Numbered from the stretch's first letter, positions 15,097-23,945 are shown. The stretch is 50,716 nucleotides of DNA from an uncultured Collinsella sp. (GCA_900540945.1 UQHQ01000010.1:1-50716); one strand, 5' to 3'. The notes: generated by a model from the letters alone, not told the origin. Numbers and translations are program-made.

Positions 15097-16164
15097 CTAT
15101 GCCTCGCACATGAGCTGCACGAGCTTTTGTTTGGTCACCTTGGCCTGCTCGTTGGCCATATTACGCTCGTTTCTAAAGACCGCATTTGCAACACCCTGCA
15201 GATCGGCATCGGAAATCTCACCAAGGCCCAGCTCCTCGAGCGTGGTCGGCAGACCGACGCGCTGGCAAAACTCGAGCACTTGATCAAGCTCGGGCGCACG
15301 CTCCAGGCGCAGCTGTACCACCAGGCCAAATGCCACGGCCTCGCCATGCATGGCCTTGCACTCGGGCAGGATCGTCAGACCGTTGGCGATGGCATGCGCC
15401 AACGCCAAGCCACCGCTCTCAAAGCCGACGCCCGAGAGCAGAATATTGCACTCGATCAGGCGCTCAACCGCCGGCGATGTACGGCCCTTTTTGAGATCGC
15501 GCTTGGCAGCGACGCCGCACTCCATGAGCGTGTCGTAGCAGGCGCGAGCCGCGACCAGAGCCAAGTGCCCCGGCGCGCCACCGTGCTCGTTGGTGCCGTG
15601 CGCCGCGGCGCACGAACGCGCCTCGAAGTACGTTGCCAGTGCGTCGCCCATGCCGGCGACCGTCATACGCAGCGGGGCCGCCGCGATCACGTTGGTATCG
15701 ACCACGACCAGATCTGGATTCTTCTCGAGCATCAGGTAGCGGTCGAACGACCCATCCTCGTGATACAGCACCGAAATCGCGCTGCACGGACCGTCCATCG
15801 AAGCTGCCGTGGGGCATACGCACAACGGCAGCTCGGCATAAAACGCTACTGCTTTGGCGATATCGAGCATCTTGCCGCCGCCAATACCCACCACCATGTC
15901 GCAATACTCGGCCTGGGCTTCCTTAGCCATTTCGACAACGGCGTCTTCCGTACACGGACCGTCATAAATCTTAAAGAACGGCTCACTCAGATCGTCGTCC
16001 AGAAATCCATCGACGATCTGCTTGCACAGCCGATCCTCGGTACCCTGGTCAAACAAGACATAGGCAGCGCAGCCCAACCATGACAAATACCTGCCCTGGC
16101 GCGAGAGCTCACCCGGCCCCTGAACATACCGGCCGGGACCGCCGTAAACCATAGGAAGCACCAT
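15097..16164 (-). CDS. Glycerol dehydrogenase-like protein, divergent paralogue
   Basis: This 355-residue member of the iron-type (GldA) dehydrogenase family has the NAD motif GIGGGKMLDIAKAVAFY. Metal ligands are in GMGDALATYFEA (Asp), LAHAIANGL (His) and AMHGEAVAFG (His). It is clearly related to the next gene but only moderately similar (for instance DGPCSAISVLY against DAPCSALSVLY), so the duplication is old or each was acquired separately. It may act on a different small polyol or keto compound. The start MVLPMVYGGPGRYVQG fits the family. Confidence 0.82.
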   Translation of the reverse strand: MVLPMVYGGPGRYVQGPGELSRQGRYLSWLGCAAYVLFDQGTEDRLCKQIVDGFLDDDLSEPFFKIYDGPCTEDAVVEMAKEAQAEYCDMVVGIGGGKMLDIAKAVAFYAELPLCVCPTAASMDGPCSAISVLYHEDGSFDRYLMLEKNPDLVVVDTNVIAAAPLRMTVAGMGDALATYFEARSCAAAHGTNEHGGAPGHLALVAARACYDTLMECGVAAKRDLKKGRTSPAVERLIECNILLSGVGFESGGLALAHAIANGLTILPECKAMHGEAVAFGLVVQLRLERAPELDQVLEFCQRVGLPTTLEELGLGEISDADLQGVANAVFRNERNMANEQAKVTKQKLVQLMCEA

Positions 16165-16195
16165 ACGAGAATCCGCCCTTCATCAAACAACGATT

Positions 16196-16254
16196 GGTGC
16201 AAACTAACCTGCCCCTGCACCATCTTGTGCATTGGGGACAGGTTGCTTTGCACC
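16196..16254. repeat. Palindromic repeat containing GGGGACAGG
   Basis: A 59-base near-perfect hairpin (GGTGCAAA..AACCTG..CAGGTT..TTTGCACC) has an inner TGCAC/GTGCA stem. It carries GGGGACAGG, also found in the hairpin at 23567. It lies between the two glycerol dehydrogenase genes. I infer a REP-like dispersed element. Confidence 0.6.
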
Positions 16255-16262
16255 ATAGCAAA

Positions 16263-16295
16263 AAGGGGCAAAGCCACCTGCTGGCCTTGCCCCTT
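16263..16295 (-). terminator. Intrinsic terminator of gldA
   Basis: On the minus strand AAGGGGCAAGG pairs with CTTTGCCCCTT, followed by TTTTTGC. It lies 13 bases after the gldA stop. Confidence 0.8.
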
Positions 16296-16307
16296 CCTTA
16301 GCTTGAT

Positions 16308-17408
16308 TTACTCATCCATGAGATAGTAGTGGCCCAGCGCGTCGGCACCCAGGATGGCGTTTGCGACCATCTCGGGCGTCACCTCAAACGGCATGTTGCA
16401 CATGGTGTCATCGGGCGCGCAGGCGGCCTCGGCAACAATCATGGCCTGCTCGCGCGTAAGCTCGGCAACGCCAAGTTCCTTCATCGTGACCGGCAGGCCC
16501 AGCTCAATGCAGAAGCCCAAGACTTCCTCGAGTTTCTCAGTCGGAGCATCCTCGAGTACCAGCTGGACGATGGTGCCAAAGGCGACCTTCTCGCCGTGAT
16601 ACATGCCGTGGCACTCGGGCAGCATCGTCAGGCCATTGTGGATGGCATGAGCAGCAGCAAGGCCCGAGCTCTCAAAGCCAATGCCGGAGAGCAGCGTGTT
16701 GGCCTCAATGATGTGCTCGACGGCAGGCGTGAGCGCACCCTTCTCCAGCGCGACCTTGGCCTTGACGCCATCGGCCATAAGCGTCTCGTAGCAGAGCTTG
16801 GCGAGTGCCAGGCCGGCCATGCCGCCCTTGCCGCCGGCGCAAGTGCCGCCGTCGGCATCATGCGTCGCCTGGGCCTCAAAGTAGGTTGCGAGCGCATCGC
16901 CCATGCCGGAAACCGTCAGGCGCACCGGGCTCGCCGCGATAACCGTCGTATCCATCAGGACAATATTGGGGTTTGCCTTAAGGAAGAGATATTTATCGAA
17001 CTGGCCGTCGTCGGTGTAGAGCACCGAAAGTGCCGAGCACGGAGCATCGGTCGAAGCAATGGTGGGGCAAATGATGACCGGGGACTCCAGGTAGTAGGCA
17101 ACGGCCTTCGCGGTGTCGAGGATCTTGCCGCCACCGACGCCGACGATGATGTCGCAACCGTTGTCGCGAGCGAGCGCAACCAGACGATCGACCTCGCCCT
17201 TGGAGCACTCGCCGTTAAAGTCCTCAAACAGCAGCTCGGCCTTGGTCTCGGCAAAACCGCCCTCGATCTTGGCACCGACGCGCTTCTTGCCCGAAGGCGT
17301 CACGATGACGAGGGCATTAGCACCGAGCGGCTCGACATAGGAGCCGAGCTTTGCGAGCTCGTCCGGACCCTGGATGTACTTGCTGGGGCTATTGAAAATT
17401 GCAGCCAT
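16308..17408 (-). CDS. gldA: Glycerol dehydrogenase
   Basis: This 366-residue NAD-dependent enzyme oxidises glycerol to dihydroxyacetone. Features are GVGGGKILDTAKAVAYY for NAD, and zinc ligands in GMGDALATYFEAQ (Asp), AAHAIHNGL (His) and MYHGEKVAFG (His). Start, length and motifs match canonical GldA better than the neighbouring paralogue. It has its own terminator at 16263 and follows a terminated alcohol dehydrogenase gene. It forms part of a cluster of alcohol and polyol dehydrogenases (11714-18716) suited to fermentative redox balancing. Confidence 0.9.
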   Translation of the reverse strand: MAAIFNSPSKYIQGPDELAKLGSYVEPLGANALVIVTPSGKKRVGAKIEGGFAETKAELLFEDFNGECSKGEVDRLVALARDNGCDIIVGVGGGKILDTAKAVAYYLESPVIICPTIASTDAPCSALSVLYTDDGQFDKYLFLKANPNIVLMDTTVIAASPVRLTVSGMGDALATYFEAQATHDADGGTCAGGKGGMAGLALAKLCYETLMADGVKAKVALEKGALTPAVEHIIEANTLLSGIGFESSGLAAAHAIHNGLTMLPECHGMYHGEKVAFGTIVQLVLEDAPTEKLEEVLGFCIELGLPVTMKELGVAELTREQAMIVAEAACAPDDTMCNMPFEVTPEMVANAILGADALGHYYLMDE

Positions 17409-17429
17409 AACTATCCCATTCTCTAATAA

Positions 17430-17471
17430 TAAAAAAGAAAGGGGCTCCGTACGGATACGTGCGGAGCCCCT
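17430..17471 (-). terminator. Intrinsic terminator of the iron alcohol dehydrogenase
   Basis: A 10-bp perfect stem AGGGGCTCCG/CGGAGCCCCT is followed on the minus strand by TTTCTTTTTTATTATT. Confidence 0.9.
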
Positions 17472-17492
17472 CGTTACGATAACAAGAGTCGA

Positions 17493-18716
17493 TTAGAAAT
17501 CGATGTCGGTGTCGTAGTAGCAGGCCTTGAGGATCTTCTCGAAGTCGGCAGCCTTGGTCTCACGCGGGTTCTCCGGCGTGCAGGCGTCGGTCTCGGCGTT
17601 CGCGGCGATCTCGGGCAGCTTGGCGAGGAACTCCTCCTCGGAAACCATCTGCGGGTTCTCGGCGTCGACCTTCACGCCACCATTCGCGTAATCCTTGATG
17701 GACTGCGGAATGTTGAGCTGGTCGTTGAGGTCGCGAATCTTCTGGACGAGCGCGGCGATGAGCTCCTCGTTGGTCTCGCCGGGAAGGTGCAGGATCTCCT
17801 TGGCCACGTAAGCATAACGCTCGGCAGCACGGGGATCCTTGGAGTTCCACTGGATGACCTTGCCCAGGTACATGGCGTTAGCAGCACCGTGGATGATGTG
17901 GCCGTTCTCGAAGGCAGCACCGGTCTTGTGAGCCATGGAGTGAACGATGCCGAGCAGGCCCGAGGAGAAGGCGATACCGGCGATGCACTGAGCCTCGTGC
18001 ATGTGCTGACGGGCCTCATGGTCGCCAGCATAGGACTTGGGCAGCCACTCGACGATCTCGCGGATGCCGTGCAGAGCGTTGGCGTCGGTGAACATGGAAG
18101 CGCAGGTGGAAACGTAGGCCTCCATGCAGTGGGTCAGAGCGTCCATGCCGGTGTGAGCGCACAGCTTGGCGGGCATGGTGTAGGTGAGCTCGGGGTCGAC
18201 GATGGCGACATCAGGGGTGATGTTGAAGTCGGCCAGCGGGTACTTGATGCCCTTGGCATAGTCGGTAATGACGGAGAAGGCAGTGACCTCGGTAGCGGTA
18301 CCGGAGGTGGAGGAGATGGCGCAGAAGTGAGCCTTCTGACGCAGCTCGGGGAAGCTGAACGGCTGGATGATGTTATCGAAGGACTCCTCGGGATACTCGT
18401 AGAAGACCCACATGGCCTTAGCGGCATCGATGGGCGAGCCGCCGCCGATGGCGACAATCCAGTCGGGCTCGAACTCGCGCATGGCCTCGGCGCCCTTCAT
18501 GACCGTCTCGATGGACGGATCGGACTCGACGCCCTCGAACAGCTTGACCTCCATGCCGGCCTCTTTGAGGTCGGCCTCAACGTCCTGCAGGAACCCGCCG
18601 CGGCGCATAGAGCTGCCGCCAGAAACGATGATGGCCTTCTTGCCCTTGAGGTTCTTCACCTCGTGGCGAGCGCCCTCACCAAAGTACAGATCACGAGGAT
18701 TGGTAAAACGTCCCAT
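17493..18716 (-). CDS. Iron-containing alcohol dehydrogenase
   Basis: This 407-residue group III NAD(P)H-dependent alcohol dehydrogenase is of the type that reduces aldehydes during fermentation. NAD-binding residues are in AIGGGSPIDAAKAMW. The metal site lies in HTGMDALTHCMEAY (Asp and His) and GIVHSMAHKTGAAF with GHIIHGAANA (His residues). The start at 18716 has AGGAGG 7 bases upstream; an in-frame extension beyond it is ignored. A strong terminator follows. Ethanol, butanol or 1,3-propanediol are possible products; sequence alone does not decide. Confidence 0.9.
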   Translation of the reverse strand: MGRFTNPRDLYFGEGARHEVKNLKGKKAIIVSGGSSMRRGGFLQDVEADLKEAGMEVKLFEGVESDPSIETVMKGAEAMREFEPDWIVAIGGGSPIDAAKAMWVFYEYPEESFDNIIQPFSFPELRQKAHFCAISSTSGTATEVTAFSVITDYAKGIKYPLADFNITPDVAIVDPELTYTMPAKLCAHTGMDALTHCMEAYVSTCASMFTDANALHGIREIVEWLPKSYAGDHEARQHMHEAQCIAGIAFSSGLLGIVHSMAHKTGAAFENGHIIHGAANAMYLGKVIQWNSKDPRAAERYAYVAKEILHLPGETNEELIAALVQKIRDLNDQLNIPQSIKDYANGGVKVDAENPQMVSEEEFLAKLPEIAANAETDACTPENPRETKAADFEKILKACYYDTDIDF

Positions 18717-19216
18717 ACTGTGCCTCCTAAACAAGCCCCTCTTAGACTTGCGTATATAACGGAGCACCCAATTGGCTCCGTTAGGACCGTTTTGCGCGTT
18801 GCCGGCGATGACAATGCGCGATGTCTAAACGTCTCAACGCTCAGACAAACATTATTCTACCGTTCTAGTTGGTCAGTTATTCACCTAAAGCCGACAATGA
18901 TGAAACGTTTTTTCTATCCCTGAAGACCCTTGTGGGGCATTCATACTCACAAGCTGGGCAAACGTTTTATCAAGGTTGACCACATATCCCGGGCAGGACG
19001 GTGCCCCTCCAAAATGCGCCCCGTTCGCCGCCAAAAAGCGACCGTTTGCGGCACCGTGATACCACTCAGTCGTCCAAGGTGCCGACATTTGTGCGACATC
19101 CGTCTTCGTGGTGCAAAGGTGCATGTCCAAGTGCGGCACCCCCGGTGTGCCACATGCGGGTAAACTAGAACCTTATATAGAGACATTTGAACCCTAACCG
19201 CAGCAAAGGAGGCCCC
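18717..19216. other. 500-bp non-coding region between divergent genes
   Basis: No convincing gene is visible. The region separates the minus-strand alcohol dehydrogenase from the plus-strand gene at 19217. It contains AAACGTTTT twice (near 18903 and 18962) and, at 19050-19150, several degenerate GTGC-based repeats (GTGCCGACAT, GTGCGACAT, GTGCAAAG, GTGCATGT, GTGCGGCA). TATATA near 19173 may be the -10 of the downstream gene. It probably holds two regulated promoters. Confidence 0.5.
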
Positions 19217-20293
19217 ATGGCATTCGATCCCATTCAAGAGGATTGCCATCGCCTCGTTCTTGAGGCCTTGCGCCGCGACAATATTCCGCTCACCGACGGT
19301 GCCGCCGTAGAGCGTCTGATGGAACAATTCACCCGCAACCCCGCGCCGCTCATCGTGCACGACCGCGACCGCGCCGGGCACCTCATTGCCAAGGTGGTCG
19401 AGGCTGTCGACTACCGCATTCCCTTTATCCCTGACGATACCCAGGCAGAGCAAGAAGAGGCCGCTGCCGAGAACATGCTTCGCGAGGCAGCCGCACTCGA
19501 CCCCACCAACTGGGATGCCCAGCGCATGCTGACCGCCCTCACCGCCAACTCCAACGAGGAGTACGTACAGTACTTGGTATCCAAGCGCGATGAAGTCGAG
19601 CACGACCTGGCACTCAAGATCGCCTCGGCGCAGGACCCCTACGAGCGTGAGGCCGCAGGCGACCTTATGCGCCGCCCCTACCTGCGCTGGCTTGCCGCCC
19701 TTGCGTCGCGCGCCCTCATTAGCGGCCGCTATCGCATGTCGCTCAAAGCCGCAAACTGCAGCCTCGACTTTGCCCCCAACGATCCGGCCGGCGTCCGCCA
19801 CACCGCAATGCTCGCCATGGCTAAGCTCGAATACCCCGCCGAGGAGCTCAAGCGCTTTCGCTCTGCCCACTCCGTGCCCTATCTTGCCAACACGCCGCTG
19901 CGTCGCCGTCCCAAGGACGCGGAGCGTGACCTGGACCCGTGGACGCTCATCGCGCTGATGAGCGCTGCCTGGCGCGAGCTGGACTACGAGGGTGCCGAGC
20001 ACTACTTGCGCATCCTTGCACGCTCGTGCCCACACGCAGCCGAGGCGCTCTATTTCCAAACCGAGTTTCCCGATGGCGTCTATGCCCGCGTCAACGTGGG
20101 CGTGGGCTCCACCGACGAGCTTGTCCTTGCGCTGTCCGAGGCGACGCCGGTACTGCAAGAGGGCTTGGGCGCCCCCGACAACGCCAGCTTTGCCGCCTGG
20201 GTCGCCACCAACGATATCGTGCGTTCCCAGATTGACGAGCGCATCCTGCGGGCGGCCGAGCAGGGCCTGCCGTTTAAGGGAGGAGACCTCTAA
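19217..20293 (+). CDS. Helical-repeat protein, ST7-like, unknown function
   Basis: This 358-residue soluble protein is mostly helical. The middle reads RPYLRWLAALASRALISGR followed by a helix and DFAPNDPAGVRH. This resembles TPR-type ST7 and SEC-C associated proteins, which carry an NPNDNQGVR-like turn after the same helix pair. No catalytic motif is seen. AAAGGAGG precedes the ATG at 19217. Its stop overlaps the next start (TAATG), and the next protein seems to be a distant relative, so the pair probably forms a complex. The downstream neighbour is murT-gatD. Confidence 0.65.
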   Translation: MAFDPIQEDCHRLVLEALRRDNIPLTDGAAVERLMEQFTRNPAPLIVHDRDRAGHLIAKVVEAVDYRIPFIPDDTQAEQEEAAAENMLREAAALDPTNWDAQRMLTALTANSNEEYVQYLVSKRDEVEHDLALKIASAQDPYEREAAGDLMRRPYLRWLAALASRALISGRYRMSLKAANCSLDFAPNDPAGVRHTAMLAMAKLEYPAEELKRFRSAHSVPYLANTPLRRRPKDAERDLDPWTLIALMSAAWRELDYEGAEHYLRILARSCPHAAEALYFQTEFPDGVYARVNVGVGSTDELVLALSEATPVLQEGLGAPDNASFAAWVATNDIVRSQIDERILRAAEQGLPFKGGDL

Positions 20294-21336
20294 TGGATCC
20301 GAGCGTCTACATCCCCGCCTACCTGGAGCGCGCCTACCTTGCGTCGCACCCCGAACTCACCGATGCAGCACGCGAGCTTGTCCATAACGACGTGAGCGTC
20401 AACCCTCATAAGTATGCGCAGACCGAGCATGCCCAGGCACTGCTGTCCTATGCAGGCGTCCACCGCCACCTGCTCGACGAGCTCCATCGCATCGAGGACA
20501 TGGGCAGCGACGAGGAGTTTGAGCAGACGCACAACCGCCTGTTCGACGACATGCGCGACGAGCTGCTCAAGATTGTTCGTGTCGATGCGCTGGCCGTCGA
20601 TGCCCAGCTGCTCGCCATCATTTTGGCGGACACGCCCGTCGACGCCTGTCTAGGCGACTTGATGAAGCTCGAGGCGACCACGGCCGATTACTTGCAGCAA
20701 AGCGTGCCCGGGTTCGACATGGAGGCCCCGCACTACTGGGCCAACAAGGTTTTGACGGACGGCGTGACGGCGGCCGATCTCACCGTAAGCGAGCCGGCTC
20801 TTATCGGGTGGCTCCACACGCTCGAGGCCATCTCGCAGCTGTGCATGGCGAGCGCTCGCTACCGTGCTGCCGCCAACTATTCTCGCCGCGTTCTTAAGGC
20901 GGAAGGCTATCCCACCCGAGCTGCAGGCACCGTGCTACTCGCCCTCGCTCGCCTGGAAGACGAGGACGGCTTTTTTGCCCTGGCCCACCAGCTCGAGGAG
21001 CAGATGGGGGCCGATGCCCTCGAGAGCTCCCCCTGGTACCTACTCGCCCGCACGATCCTGTTGTTCAAAACGAACAAGATGCGCCCGGCGACACGCGCGC
21101 TGCGCGAGTTTGCCAACCGCTGCGAGGGCGGCGCGTTCTTTTTGCTGAACCCCATGTATCAGACACCGTACCTTCCCTGCCGGCCCGAACCGCACGACCC
21201 CTGGGACCTTTCGCATCAGGCAGTTTGGGAGGCCGACGGCATTATCTCGGACACTCCCGACTTTGCCCCCTGGGCCAATGCCTGCGAAGACGTGTCGCAG
21301 CTTGCCCAGGAATTTGCGCGCCGTTACGGCTTTTAA
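20293..21336 (+). CDS. Helical-repeat protein, partner of the preceding gene
   Basis: This 347-residue protein has no clear domain. Like its neighbour it has a helical repeat segment (ISQLCMASARYRAAANYSRRVLKAEGYP, then a helix pair ending FANRCEGGAFFLLNP). Its N-terminus (VYIPAYLERAYLASHPE) is distinct. It is translationally coupled by TAATG to the upstream gene and ends 45 bases before murT-gatD. I do not recognise a function; the context allows a role in cell-envelope assembly or simple co-transcription. Confidence 0.6.
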   Translation: MDPSVYIPAYLERAYLASHPELTDAARELVHNDVSVNPHKYAQTEHAQALLSYAGVHRHLLDELHRIEDMGSDEEFEQTHNRLFDDMRDELLKIVRVDALAVDAQLLAIILADTPVDACLGDLMKLEATTADYLQQSVPGFDMEAPHYWANKVLTDGVTAADLTVSEPALIGWLHTLEAISQLCMASARYRAAANYSRRVLKAEGYPTRAAGTVLLALARLEDEDGFFALAHQLEEQMGADALESSPWYLLARTILLFKTNKMRPATRALREFANRCEGGAFFLLNPMYQTPYLPCRPEPHDPWDLSHQAVWEADGIISDTPDFAPWANACEDVSQLAQEFARRYGF

Positions 21337-21381
21337 CGGCGCAAACGCCACGACCATGTCATTCACGTTAGGAACGGCTTC

Positions 21382-23559
21382 ATGAATCTCCGCTCATCTC
21401 TTGCCTGCACCTCGAGCGATATCGCCCGCTGGGGGCTGCGCTCCGTCCTTAAGCGCCAGGGCGGCGTACTCCCCGGCCGCATCGCCATGAAGATCGACCC
21501 CGAGCTGCTGAGCGACCTCGCGGGCCTTGTCGACCGCAGCGTGGTGATCACCGGCACCAACGGTAAGACCACCACCTCCAACCTCATCGCCGACGCCGTT
21601 GCCGCCAGCGGCGCCACCGTGGTATGCAACCGTGCCGGCAACAATATGGAGCCTGGTGTGGTGGGTGCTCTGCTCGAGGCCCGCGGCGGCCTTAAGCACA
21701 CCAGCAGCGGCAAGCGCGTGGGCGTTTTTGAGTGCGACGAGCTCTACACCGTACGCGTTCTGCCCAAGCTCAAGCCGACGTACTTTGTGCTGCTCAACCT
21801 GTTCCGCGACCAGCTAGACCGCTACGGCGAGATCGACCATACCCAAGACGTCATCGCCCATGCGTTGGAGCTCTCTCCGGCAACAACGCTCATCTACAAC
21901 GCAGACGACCCGCTGTGTGCCGCAATCGCCGCGCGCGTTCCCAATGCAAGCATCGCCTTTGGCATCGACGGCGCCACCAACACCGAGTCCGACCGCATTA
22001 GCGACTCGCGTTTTTGCTCACAGTGCAACGCACCGTTGGAGTACGACTACGTGCAGTACGGACAGCTTGGCGCATACCATTGCCCTTCGTGCGGCTGGGC
22101 CCGCCCCGGGCTTGTCCGTCGCGTGACGAACGTGGAGCTCGGCTGCGACGGCTACGGCTTTGACCTGAACTTTGGACCCGATATCGACGCACCCGCAACG
22201 CACATCGCCACGCGCTACAACGGCCTGTATATGGTCTACAACGTAGCTGCAGCCTTCTTTGCCGCCCACGAGCTGGGCGTGGACGCAGCTCACCTACAGC
22301 CCACGCTCGATGCCTACGTCCCCGCCGGTGGACGCATGGGCCGCTGGGAAATCGCCGGCCGTACCGTCGAGGCCAATCTGGCCAAAAATCCCGTAGGCTT
22401 CGATCGGCAAATCCAGTCCATCAAGACGGCAGGCGGCAGGCTCTGCGCTTTCTTCCTCAACGACAACGATGCCGACGGCCACGATGTATCGTGGATCTAC
22501 GACGTCGACTTTGAGCGCATCGCCGACACAACGGGGCTTGTCGCCTTTGCCGGCGGCACGCGCGCGCATGACATGCAGGTGCGCCTCAAGTACGCCGGCA
22601 TCGATGCCACGATTATCTCGAATATCGAGCAGGCGATCGGTGCCGTTGCGGATGAAGCCGCCGGCGACACTTTCTACGCCGTCGCCAACTACACGGCCTT
22701 CCCGCCGCTGGTCAAGGAGCTCGACGAGCTTAAGAGCACCGATGCGAGCTCGGTCGCCTCCCACGCCGTAACGCGCGCCGATGGGAGCGCTGTCCCCACC
22801 GACATTGTGCCGGTCGAGCTTTCGCGCCCCCTGCGCATCGTCTACCTGTATCCCGATGCCCTCAACCTCTATGGCGACGGCGGCAACGTCATTGCCCTCG
22901 AGCGCCGCTGCGCCTGGCGCGGCATTCCCGTGCGCGTGGACGAGGTCCGCATGGGCGAGTCGCTCGATCTCACCGACGCCGACATCGTCATGATGGGCGG
23001 CGGCTCCGATCGCGACCAGCTGGCCGTGGCGCACGAGCTGCTCGCTCAAAAAGACAAGGTCGCGGCCTATGTTGAGGACGGCGGCACACTGCTTGCCATC
23101 TGTGGCAGCTATCAGCTGCTCGGCCGTTCGTACTATATGGGTGAGAATCGCCTCGAGGGCCTGGGCGTCATTGCCGCCGAAACCGTGCGCGGCTCCGACC
23201 GCCTGATCGGCAACGTCGCCGTCAAGACCGACCTGGCACCCGAGCCCTTTGTGGGATTCGAGAACCACGGTGGCCGCACGCTTTTGGACGCCGAGGCCAC
23301 GCCGCTCGGAACGTCCGTCGTCACGGGCACCGGTAACAACGGCGACGACGGCTTTGAGGGTCTGATCTACAAGGGCGTCATCGGCACGTACCTACACGGA
23401 CCGGCACTGCCCAAGAACCCCGAACTCGCCGACTGGCTCATCACCCACGCTCTCGAGCGCCGTGGCGATGCACAGGCCACCGCTCTGCTGCCGCTCAAGC
23501 CCCTCGACGACGCTTACGAGCACGCCGCCCACGACGCCGCGATGAAGCTCCTCCCCTAA
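21382..23559 (+). CDS. murT: Fused MurT-GatD lipid II isoglutaminyl synthase
   Basis: This 725-residue protein joins two subunits usually encoded separately. Residues 1-450 are MurT: Mur-ligase P-loop ITGTNGKTTTSN (56-67), a four-cysteine zinc ribbon (CSQCNAP..HCPSCGW) and the DUF1727 C-terminal part (NDNDADGHDVSWIYD). From about 480 comes GatD, a class I amidotransferase with RIVYLYPDALNLYGDGGN, catalytic Cys574 in LAICGSYQLLG and His672 in GTYLHGP. The complex amidates D-glutamate in lipid II, so this cell wall should carry D-isoglutamine. No frameshift or stop separates the halves. Confidence 0.9.
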   Translation: MNLRSSLACTSSDIARWGLRSVLKRQGGVLPGRIAMKIDPELLSDLAGLVDRSVVITGTNGKTTTSNLIADAVAASGATVVCNRAGNNMEPGVVGALLEARGGLKHTSSGKRVGVFECDELYTVRVLPKLKPTYFVLLNLFRDQLDRYGEIDHTQDVIAHALELSPATTLIYNADDPLCAAIAARVPNASIAFGIDGATNTESDRISDSRFCSQCNAPLEYDYVQYGQLGAYHCPSCGWARPGLVRRVTNVELGCDGYGFDLNFGPDIDAPATHIATRYNGLYMVYNVAAAFFAAHELGVDAAHLQPTLDAYVPAGGRMGRWEIAGRTVEANLAKNPVGFDRQIQSIKTAGGRLCAFFLNDNDADGHDVSWIYDVDFERIADTTGLVAFAGGTRAHDMQVRLKYAGIDATIISNIEQAIGAVADEAAGDTFYAVANYTAFPPLVKELDELKSTDASSVASHAVTRADGSAVPTDIVPVELSRPLRIVYLYPDALNLYGDGGNVIALERRCAWRGIPVRVDEVRMGESLDLTDADIVMMGGGSDRDQLAVAHELLAQKDKVAAYVEDGGTLLAICGSYQLLGRSYYMGENRLEGLGVIAAETVRGSDRLIGNVAVKTDLAPEPFVGFENHGGRTLLDAEATPLGTSVVTGTGNNGDDGFEGLIYKGVIGTYLHGPALPKNPELADWLITHALERRGDAQATALLPLKPLDDAYEHAAHDAAMKLLP

Positions 23560-23566
23560 CGCCCCG

Positions 23567-23603
23567 CCACCACAAAGGGGACAGGCACCTTTGTGGTGGT
23601 TTT
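23567..23603 (+). terminator. Hairpin terminator containing GGGGACAGG
   Basis: CCACCACAAAGG and CCTTTGTGGTGG form a 12-bp perfect stem, followed by TTTT, 7 bases after the murT-gatD stop. The loop carries the same GGGGACAGG sequence as the repeat at 16234, so a dispersed repeat probably serves as terminator. A second GTGGTGGTTTT..ATCTGCCA copy at 23791 flanks the tandem repeats that follow. Confidence 0.75.
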
Positions 23604-23620
23604 GATCTGCCACGTTTGTT

Positions 23621-23759
23621 TGTCTCGATCTGTAACATCTAGGCCGTTGAAAGTCGTCTTACTGTTACAGATTGAGATATTCGTCCCGACGCCCGCCGTC
23701 TGTCTCGATCTGTAACAGATAGAGCCGATTTGCCCGCCCAGATGTTACAGATTGAGATA
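23621..23759. repeat. Two tandem 80-bp palindromic units
   Basis: The arms TGTCTCGATCTGTAACA (23621-23637 and 23701-23717) and TGTTACAGATTGAGATA (23663-23679 and 23743-23759) are inverted relative to each other with mostly wobble differences. The second unit repeats the first at exactly 80 bases, while the loops differ. This is the structure of a REP/BIME-type element. Confidence 0.8.
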
Positions 23760-23841
23760 TTTGAATATCGGAATAGAAACCCACTCCTGTGTGGTGGTTT
23801 TTCAATCTGCCAACGATATGTGAACGGATAGAAAAGTCTGC

Positions 23842-23847
23842 TATACT
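23842..23847 (+). promoter_or_regulatory. -10 box of tRNA-Glu
   Basis: TATACT lies 10 bases before the mature tRNA 5' end. The sequence 17 bases further up (TGTGAA) is a weak -35. Confidence 0.5.
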
Positions 23848-23857
23848 CTTTCCCGCT

Positions 23858-23934
23858 GTCCCCATCGTCTAGCGGCCAAGGACGCCACCCTTTCAAGGTG
23901 GATATCGCGGGTTCGAATCCCGCTGGGGGCACCA
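23858..23934 (+). tRNA. tRNA-Glu (anticodon UUC)
   Basis: A full cloverleaf is seen. The acceptor stem is GTCCCCA/TGGGGGC, and the anticodon stem CCACC/GGTGG closes the loop CTTTCAA with anticodon TTC. The T-loop is GGGTTCGAATCCC and CCA is encoded. It decodes both glutamate codons. The last 18 bases recur at 24106-24123. Confidence 0.96.
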
Positions 23935-23945
23935 CAGAATCTGAG

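Noticed and set aside
23560..23815. CRISPR array as explanation for the repeated palindromes
   Set aside because: Only two units of 80 bases with inverted arms, no constant repeat/spacer lengths and no cas genes nearby.
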